From the NCBI GenBank assembly GCA_947482805.1, contig CANKLK010000074.1:1-10456 (forward strand): a DNA stretch of 10,456 bases, read 5' to 3'. Under the pieces are notes generated by a model that searched no databases, was not told where the DNA came from, and saw only the letters and a program-made list of their open reading frames with translations. This document shows positions 5,735-10,456 of this stretch, one piece after another. The stretch is from Flavobacteriaceae bacterium. Lineage in GTDB: Bacteria > Bacteroidota > Bacteroidia > Flavobacteriales > Flavobacteriaceae. A program made the position numbers and the translations under genes. The number at the start of each line of letters is the position of its first letter. Within the stretch, counting starts at the first letter, position 1.

Positions 5735-6385
5735 ATGGACAATAAAATTTATTTTGATACTGAGACTATTGATAGATTAGAAAAGCAACAGCGAGTTCAT
5801 CTGATAAACAGTTTAGGCGGATTTAAAAGTGTTGCTTTGGTTGGGACTTCTGATACTCAGGGAAAAACTAATTTAGGTATTTTCAGTTCTTTTTTTCATA
5901 TCGGAGCTAATCCTCCTTTAATCGGAATGATTTTTCGCCCAAGTCCACCAGAGCGTGATACTATGAGAAATATTATTGATAACCGTTTTTATACCATAAA
6001 TCATATAAACGAATCTATATATAAACAAGCACACCAAACATCGGCAAGGTATGATAAAGATATATCTGAGTTTGATGCTACTGGATTGAAAACCGAATAC
6101 AGAGATAATTTTTTTGCTCCTTTTGTTGCAGAGTCTAGTATTCAGTTAGGTGTTGAATTTAGAGAAAAAATGGATATCTCCATAAATAATACAATTTTAA
6201 TAATTGGAGAAATAATTCAAATTTATATTCCTGAAGATTGTTTACACAAAGATGGTTTTGTCGATATAGAAAAAGCAAACACGATCACTTGTTCGGGTTT
6301 AGATAGTTATCACAAAACAATCCAATTAGACCGATTAAGTTATGCAAAACCCGATAAAGAAATTACATCATTACTTAAAAATTGA
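5735..6385 (+). CDS. Flavin reductase-like split-barrel protein
   Basis: The protein has 216 residues and fits the flavin reductase-like FMN-binding split-barrel family (HpaC/RutF-like). Features in order: [17 protein letters not shown] (24-40), [20 protein letters not shown] (45-64) leading to [14 protein letters not shown] (67-80), FYTINHI (85-91) and [18 protein letters not shown] (101-118). These correspond to the strand-loop segments that hold FMN or FAD in the family. Such proteins bind flavin and often reduce it with NAD(P)H; others only bind it. Cytoplasmic, with no signal peptide. The stop TGA overlaps the TTG start of the next gene (TTGA), so the two are probably translationally coupled. 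That coupling suggests it serves the photolyase-type flavoproteins, for example by supplying reduced flavin or recovering an oxidised cofactor, but this is inference. Family call good; substrate and electron donor unknown. Confidence 0.82.
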   Translation: MDNKIYFDTETIDRLEKQQRVHLINSLGGFKSVALVGTSDTQGKTNLGIFSSFFHIGANPPLIGMIFRPSPPERDTMRNIIDNRFYTINHINESIYKQAHQTSARYDKDISEFDATGLKTEYRDNFFAPFVAESSIQLGVEFREKMDISINNTILIIGEIIQIYIPEDCLHKDGFVDIEKANTITCSGLDSYHKTIQLDRLSYAKPDKEITSLLKN

Positions 6386-7872
6386 TTAAAAAAGCTGTCA
6401 ATATTGTTTGGTTCAAACGTGATTTACGTTTTACAGATCATGAACCTCTTTTTATGGCGCAACAAGAAAATCTCCCCATTCTTTTAGTTTACTTTTTTGA
6501 ACCATCAGTTATGGCTTATGATGATTCTGATATACGTCACTGGCGATTTGTTTATGAATCATTACAAGAAATGCAGTCTAAGCTAAAATCAGTTGATGCC
6601 CAAATTTATTTTTTTTACAATGAAGTGCAAACTGTTTTTAAGGAATTGCTAGAGATTTATGATGTAAAAGCAGTTTTTTCACATCAAGAAATTGGCAATA
6701 AAGTTACTTTCGATAGAGATATTGCGATGCAGTCTTTTTTTGATGAAAACGCTATTCATTGGAAACAATCTCAAATGCACGGTGTAATTCGGAAACTAAA
6801 ATCAAGAAAAGATTGGGACAAACGTTGGGAAAACGTAATGCGTGCTGAACCCAAGATAATTAATATAAATGAGCTAAAAATCGAAACTCTAGAAACTAAT
6901 TTTTATACAAGATTAAGAGGTAATACTCTTCCAAAAGACATTACAACTCGCCATAAAAATTTCCAGCAAGGTGGCGAATATTGGGCTTGGCGGTATTTAG
7001 ACAGTTTTGTTAAGGAGCGGCATGTTAATTATAGTAAGCATATCTCAAAGCCAAATTTAAGCCGGAGAGGTTGTAGCCGATTATCACCTTATTTGGCCTA
7101 TGGCAATGTAAGTATGCGGATGGTTTATCAATACACGAATCAGTTTTATGAAAGTTCACCTAATAAAAGAGCGATGCTTAATTTTGTTTCTCGTTTGCAC
7201 TGGCATTGCCATTTTATACAAAAGTTTGAAGATGAATGTCGAATGGAATTCCATAACATTAACAGTGCTTTTGATACGATAATAAAGCCGAAAAACGAAA
7301 GGTATATTCAAGCTTGGCAAGCTGGTAAAACCGGAGTGCCAATTGTTGATGCCTGTATGCGTTGTGTGGTTACAACCGGATATCTTAATTTCAGAATGCG
7401 CGCTATGGTTGTATCTTTTTTTGTGTTTAATTTATGGCAGGATTGGCGTGAATTACATTTTTTAGCGCGACAGTTTTTAGATTATGAACCCGGAATTCAT
7501 TATCCACAATTGCAAATGCAGTCGGGTGTCACCGGAATAAATACGGTTCGAATTTACAATCCGATAAAGAATTCAGAAGAGCATGATTCAGAAGGAATTT
7601 TTATCAAAAAATGGTTGCCCGAATTAGCAAATATTCCGACTCATTTAATTCACGAACCATGGAAATTGAGTCTTATAGAGCAGCAATTGTATCAATGCGA
7701 AATAGGCAAAGACTATCCAGAACCAATTGTTGACATTGAAGCTACTCGAAAATATGCTAGCGAAATTATCTGGAGTTTTCGCAAAAAGGATGAAGTTAAA
7801 GCAGAAGGGAAACGAATTTTGAAAAAGCATGTAAGTACTGCCAGAAAAAATTCAAAAAAGACAAGCAAATAA
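6382..7872 (+). CDS. Photolyase/cryptochrome family protein, divergent paralogue
   Basis: The 496-residue protein has both photolyase domains. The N-terminal antenna-type Rossmann domain begins [11 protein letters not shown] (7-17), with Glu103 in SHQEIG at the usual antenna-contact position. The FAD domain shows [14 protein letters not shown] (231-244), RLHWHCHF (271-278), [13 protein letters not shown] (315-327), [11 protein letters not shown] (332-342) and a [11 protein letters not shown] segment (384-394). Eye alignment with E. coli photolyase gives Glu274 to Arg271, Asn341 to Phe337 and Met345 to Ala341 (dimer contacts), Asn378 to His373 (near flavin N5), and Trp306 and Trp382 to Lys302 and Leu377 (electron-transfer triad). 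Trp277 and Trp359 equivalents remain (Trp274, Trp355). The last 30 residues are Lys/Arg-rich. The start is TTG at 6382, forced by an in-frame TAA at 6376 and by the first beta strand lying before the first ATG. It probably binds FAD; CPD repair should not be assumed. Repair of another lesion or light sensing is possible. Confidence 0.85.
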   Translation: MIKKAVNIVWFKRDLRFTDHEPLFMAQQENLPILLVYFFEPSVMAYDDSDIRHWRFVYESLQEMQSKLKSVDAQIYFFYNEVQTVFKELLEIYDVKAVFSHQEIGNKVTFDRDIAMQSFFDENAIHWKQSQMHGVIRKLKSRKDWDKRWENVMRAEPKIININELKIETLETNFYTRLRGNTLPKDITTRHKNFQQGGEYWAWRYLDSFVKERHVNYSKHISKPNLSRRGCSRLSPYLAYGNVSMRMVYQYTNQFYESSPNKRAMLNFVSRLHWHCHFIQKFEDECRMEFHNINSAFDTIIKPKNERYIQAWQAGKTGVPIVDACMRCVVTTGYLNFRMRAMVVSFFVFNLWQDWRELHFLARQFLDYEPGIHYPQLQMQSGVTGINTVRIYNPIKNSEEHDSEGIFIKKWLPELANIPTHLIHEPWKLSLIEQQLYQCEIGKDYPEPIVDIEATRKYASEIIWSFRKKDEVKAEGKRILKKHVSTARKNSKKTSK

Positions 7873-8609
7873 TGGCTATATTTTTAAAAGCAAATTGGGA
7901 AAACATCATTATGGTTAATTACGAAATTGACCAAGAAATTTTGACGCCTTTTTTGCCAAAGGGTGTTGATCTTGATCTGTATAACGGAAAAGCATACGTC
8001 AGTCTGGTTGGATTTATGTTCAAAAAAACGAAATTGTTCAATGTACCCATACCAAAATTGGGAACATTTGAAGAAATCAACCTACGATTTTATGTAACTC
8101 GTACAGATGAAAACAACACAATAAAAAGAGGAGTCGTTTTTATCAACGAAACTATTCCTTACAAAATTGTAGCGTGGATGGCAAACAAATTATACAAAGA
8201 GCATTACACCGTTGTGCCTACCAAGCATAACATTATCAAAGATGATGAATACCAAAAAATAAAATTTGAATGGCTGTTAGATAATAAATGGAACAGTATT
8301 TATGTCGAAAATGGGCTGTCATCTCAAAAAATGAAACAGGATTCATTCGAAAAATTTATCTACGAACATTATTATGGTTTTACAAAAACTGGAGACCACA
8401 AAACAGAAGAATATAGTTTGCACCATCCAAGTTGGAAGATCCATCAGGTTATAAATTATCAAATTGATTGCAATTTTAAAGCCATGTACGGTAACTCTTT
8501 TTCGGTTTTAAATGATACAAAACCAACATCCGTTTTTATAGCCGAAGGTTCATCAGTGGCTATTGAATGGAAAAGAACAAAAATAAAATTTGCTAATGCG
8601 GAACGTTAA
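7872..8609 (+). CDS. DUF2071 (YqjF-like) family protein
   Basis: The protein has 245 residues and starts with an ATG whose A is the last base of the previous stop codon (TAATG at 7870-7874), an arrangement typical of termination-reinitiation. The signature is clear: [19 protein letters not shown] (1-19), [20 protein letters not shown] (24-43), SLVGFMF, then [15 protein letters not shown] (63-77) and [11 protein letters not shown]. This matches DUF2071, related to B. subtilis YqjF and to the acetoacetate-decarboxylase-like fold. No enzymatic activity is established for the family as far as I know. No signal peptide or membrane helix is seen. The last 14 bases overlap the DUF2256 gene. The gene is locked between two photolyase-type genes, so a connected role is likely by position only. 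Confidence 0.82.
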   Translation: MAIFLKANWENIIMVNYEIDQEILTPFLPKGVDLDLYNGKAYVSLVGFMFKKTKLFNVPIPKLGTFEEINLRFYVTRTDENNTIKRGVVFINETIPYKIVAWMANKLYKEHYTVVPTKHNIIKDDEYQKIKFEWLLDNKWNSIYVENGLSSQKMKQDSFEKFIYEHYYGFTKTGDHKTEEYSLHHPSWKIHQVINYQIDCNFKAMYGNSFSVLNDTKPTSVFIAEGSSVAIEWKRTKIKFANAER

Positions 8610-8742
8610 AAAACAAAATTTACCTAACAAAACCTGCTTGGTTTGCAACCGACCCTTTTCCTGGCGAAAAAAATGGGAGAAAGTTTGGGACGAAGTTAAA
8701 TATTGTAGTGATAGATGTAGAGAAAATAAAAATGCAAAATAA
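8596..8742 (+). CDS. DUF2256 family small zinc-ribbon-like protein (48 aa)
   Basis: This short gene encodes 48 residues from ATG 8596 ([20 protein letters not shown]) to TAA 8740-8742. The DUF2256 signature is almost complete: [20 protein letters not shown] followed by [15 protein letters not shown]. Four cysteines, Cys14, Cys17, Cys37 and Cys41 (CxxC then CxxxC), could bind one zinc ion in a small treble-clef or ribbon-like fold, and the surface is Lys/Arg-rich. It overlaps the DUF2071 gene by 14 bp and the Fe-S photolyase gene by 11 bp, so it is wedged between two coupled genes. From memory, DUF2256 genes commonly neighbour cryptochrome/photolyase genes in other bacteria. Function unknown; nucleic-acid or photolyase-partner binding is plausible but not shown. 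Its size makes it easy to miss. Confidence 0.88.
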   Translation: MRNVKKQNLPNKTCLVCNRPFSWRKKWEKVWDEVKYCSDRCRENKNAK

Positions 8743-10273
8743 AAATACACTTCGATTAATTCTAGGCGATCAATTAAACATAAATCATTCTTGGTTCAAA
8801 ACCGTCAATGACAATATTACTTATGTTATGATGGAAGTCAGAACGGAAACTGATTATGCTAATCATCATATTCAAAAAGTAGTTGGTTTTTTTAGTGCTA
8901 TGCGATCTTTTGTTGCCGAACTACAATCAAAAAAGCATAAGGTAATTTACATTCATTTAAATGATAAAAATAATTTGCAATCATTTGAAAAGAACTTAAA
9001 TGCATTGCTAAGTCAAGAAAATTTCACCCAATTCGAATATCAATTACCTGATGAATATCGATTAGATATTTTATTAAAGAACTACTGTGCTCAGCTTAAA
9101 ATTCCACATTCAGTTTATGATACTGAGCATTTTTTCAGTACCAGAGAAGAATTAGGCGACTTCTTCGAAGGCAAAAAAATGTTCTTGATGGAGAGCTTTT
9201 ATCGCGCCATTCGAAAGAAACACAATGTGCTTATGGATGGCGATAAACCCACAACAGGTCAATGGAATTATGATGGAGATAACCGGAAAAAGTTGCCTAA
9301 AGATCATAAAGCTACAACACCTTTAGTTTTTAATAATGATGTAACTGAAGCTTTTGATCAAATTCAGAAAGCGAATGTTAAAACAATTGGAAGTATTGAT
9401 GCCAAGCATTTTGTCTGGCCTATCAACAGAACACAATCGTTAGCCTTACTTGATTTTTTCGTTGCCGAATGTTTGCCGTTATTCGGTTCCTATCAAGATG
9501 CGATGTCACCCAACGAATGGTCATTATACCATGCACGGATTTCGTTTTCTATGAATGTCAAAATGATTTCACCTAAAGAGGTAATCGACAGAGCTGTTCA
9601 AGAGTGGGAAAATCGTAAAGATGAAATTGAGTACAACCAACTCGAAGGTTTTGTTCGTCAGATTATTGGTTGGCGAGAATATATGCGCGGAATTTATTGG
9701 TTAAAAATGCCCGAGTTTGCTACACTTAATTTCTTCAATCATACAGAAAAATTGCCCGATTGGTTTTGGACTGGAAAGACCAAAATGAATTGCTTAAAAG
9801 ATGCTATAACGCAATCTTTAGAGTATGCCTACGCACACCACATTCAGCGTTTAATGATTACCGGTAACTTTGCGTTGCTAGCCGGAGTGCATCCCGATGA
9901 AGTCGATGCCTGGTATCTTGGAATTTATATCGATGCTATCGAATGGGTCGAAATTACGAATACTCGCGGTATGAGCCAGTTTGCTGATGGCGGCATTGTA
10001 GGAACCAAACCTTATGTGAGTTCTGCTTCGTATATTGATAAAATGAGTCATTATTGTAGTTCATGTAATTATGACAAAAAGAAAAAAACTGGAGATAAAG
10101 CATGTCCGTTCAACAGTTTGTATTGGAATTTTTATGATAAACAGGAAGATAAATTAGCTAAAAATCCACGAATTGGAATGATGTATAACGTTTGGCGAAA
10201 AATGAAACCAGAAGATAAAAGTTCTATATTAGAACAAGCCGATTATTATTTAAAAAATATAAATGAGTTATGA
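8732..10273 (+). CDS. Iron-sulfur bacterial cryptochrome / prokaryotic (6-4) photolyase
   Basis: The protein has 513 residues from ATG 8732 ([20 protein letters not shown]). An in-frame GTG at 8708 would add eight residues but lies deep in the DUF2256 gene and before the conserved [10 protein letters not shown], so ATG is preferred. It resembles the FeS-BCP/PhrB group: an N-terminal antenna domain with LGDQLN, then an FAD domain with [14 protein letters not shown] (176-189), [15 protein letters not shown] (306-320), [20 protein letters not shown] (366-385) and GMSQFADGG (413-421). Cys354, Cys442, Cys445 and Cys458 keep exactly the spacing of the [4Fe-4S] ligands of Agrobacterium PhrB (350, 438, 441, 454). 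His369-His370 match its HH motif, including the His needed for (6-4) repair. Known members carry FAD and a dimethylribityllumazine antenna. Likely role: light-driven repair of (6-4) photoproducts; a sensory role, as for Rhodobacter CryB, is an alternative. Its stop overlaps the next start (ATGA). Confidence 0.92.
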   Translation: MQNKNTLRLILGDQLNINHSWFKTVNDNITYVMMEVRTETDYANHHIQKVVGFFSAMRSFVAELQSKKHKVIYIHLNDKNNLQSFEKNLNALLSQENFTQFEYQLPDEYRLDILLKNYCAQLKIPHSVYDTEHFFSTREELGDFFEGKKMFLMESFYRAIRKKHNVLMDGDKPTTGQWNYDGDNRKKLPKDHKATTPLVFNNDVTEAFDQIQKANVKTIGSIDAKHFVWPINRTQSLALLDFFVAECLPLFGSYQDAMSPNEWSLYHARISFSMNVKMISPKEVIDRAVQEWENRKDEIEYNQLEGFVRQIIGWREYMRGIYWLKMPEFATLNFFNHTEKLPDWFWTGKTKMNCLKDAITQSLEYAYAHHIQRLMITGNFALLAGVHPDEVDAWYLGIYIDAIEWVEITNTRGMSQFADGGIVGTKPYVSSASYIDKMSHYCSSCNYDKKKKTGDKACPFNSLYWNFYDKQEDKLAKNPRIGMMYNVWRKMKPEDKSSILEQADYYLKNINEL

Positions 10274-10456
10274 AAAGAGGGATTGTTTGGTTTAAAACAG
10301 ATTTGCGATTGCATGATAATGAAACATTGGTAACAGCAATTGCACAAAGTGATGAAATTATTCCGGTGTATTGTTTTGATGACGCTCAATTTCAAATGAC
10401 CGAATATGGTTTTCAAAAAACAGGTAGTTTTAGAGCAAAGTTTTTATTAGAATCAG
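10270..10456 (+). CDS. DASH-type cryptochrome, 5' part (continues past the window)
   Basis: An ATG at 10270 overlaps the previous stop codon (ATGA) and opens a frame to the window edge, giving 62 complete codons. The product begins [20 protein letters not shown], the first beta strand and loop of the photolyase antenna domain, and continues with IIPVYCFDDAQF (30-41) and FQKTGSFRAKFLLES (48-62). The spacing and the KTGSFRAKFLLES block match the N-terminus of DASH cryptochromes, which bind FAD and usually MTHF (methenyltetrahydrofolate) and repair cyclobutane dimers mainly in single-stranded DNA. Only the start is visible, so intactness and catalytic residues cannot be judged. It is the third photolyase/cryptochrome-family gene of the operon. 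Confidence 0.85.
   Translation, partial: MKRGIVWFKTDLRLHDNETLVTAIAQSDEIIPVYCFDDAQFQMTEYGFQKTGSFRAKFLLES

Noticed and set aside
6382..7872. Naming the 496-aa protein phr, a class I CPD photolyase
   Set aside because: Dimer-contact and Trp-triad positions differ by eye alignment, so the gene symbol and CPD activity are not supported.
8708..8731. GTG at 8708 as the start of the Fe-S photolyase
   Set aside because: It would add eight residues before the conserved N-terminus and increase overlap with the DUF2256 gene; ATG 8732 is simpler.
1..10456. Mobile element, CRISPR array, tRNA or rRNA
   Set aside because: No transposase or integrase, no regular spaced repeats, no cloverleaf-like or rRNA-like segment was seen in reading both strands.

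Overview
The window looks like chromosomal DNA of a Bacteroidota species close to Flavobacterium. The DNA is AT-rich, genes lack clear Shine-Dalgarno sequences, several upstream regions carry the Bacteroidota promoter element TAnnTTTG, and the proteins (a pyridoxal-phosphate arginine decarboxylase with a deoxyhypusine-synthase-like partner, DUF2452, DUF2805) are typical of that group. No transposase, integrase, CRISPR array, rRNA or tRNA was seen.

Layout. Bases 1-441 (+) are the 3' end of a DinB-like protein. It converges on a minus-strand group that ends at 572, and a hairpin terminator lies between the two gene ends. Reading the minus strand from right to left, the group is: aroB (4862-3792), a promoter-like element, a possible 59-codon small ORF with an internal hairpin (3734-3555), arginine decarboxylase (3499-2099), a deoxyhypusine-synthase family protein (1977-1003) and a small protein with a very acidic tail (991-572). 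This half covers shikimate and polyamine metabolism.

A divergent intergenic region at 4863-4987 separates aroB from a plus-strand operon that runs off the right edge. Its genes are DUF2805/TIGR03643, DUF2452, a flavin-reductase-like split-barrel protein, a 496-aa photolyase/cryptochrome paralogue, DUF2071, DUF2256 (48 aa), an iron-sulfur (6-4)-photolyase-type protein and the start of a DASH cryptochrome. From the flavin reductase on, every junction overlaps (TTGA, TAATG, 14 bp, 11 bp, ATGA), so this is one translationally coupled unit.

The operon is the most interesting part. It holds three different photolyase/cryptochrome-superfamily flavoproteins in a row, a candidate flavin reductase, and four small families of unknown biochemistry. 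The Fe-S photolyase keeps all four cluster cysteines and the HH repair motif. By eye alignment, the 496-aa paralogue lacks the residues that contact cyclobutane dimers in class I photolyases and two of the three tryptophans of the electron-transfer triad, so its activity cannot be assumed. Smaller points of interest are degenerate 7-bp periodic repeats just after gene ends, and a possible regulatory leader before arginine decarboxylase.
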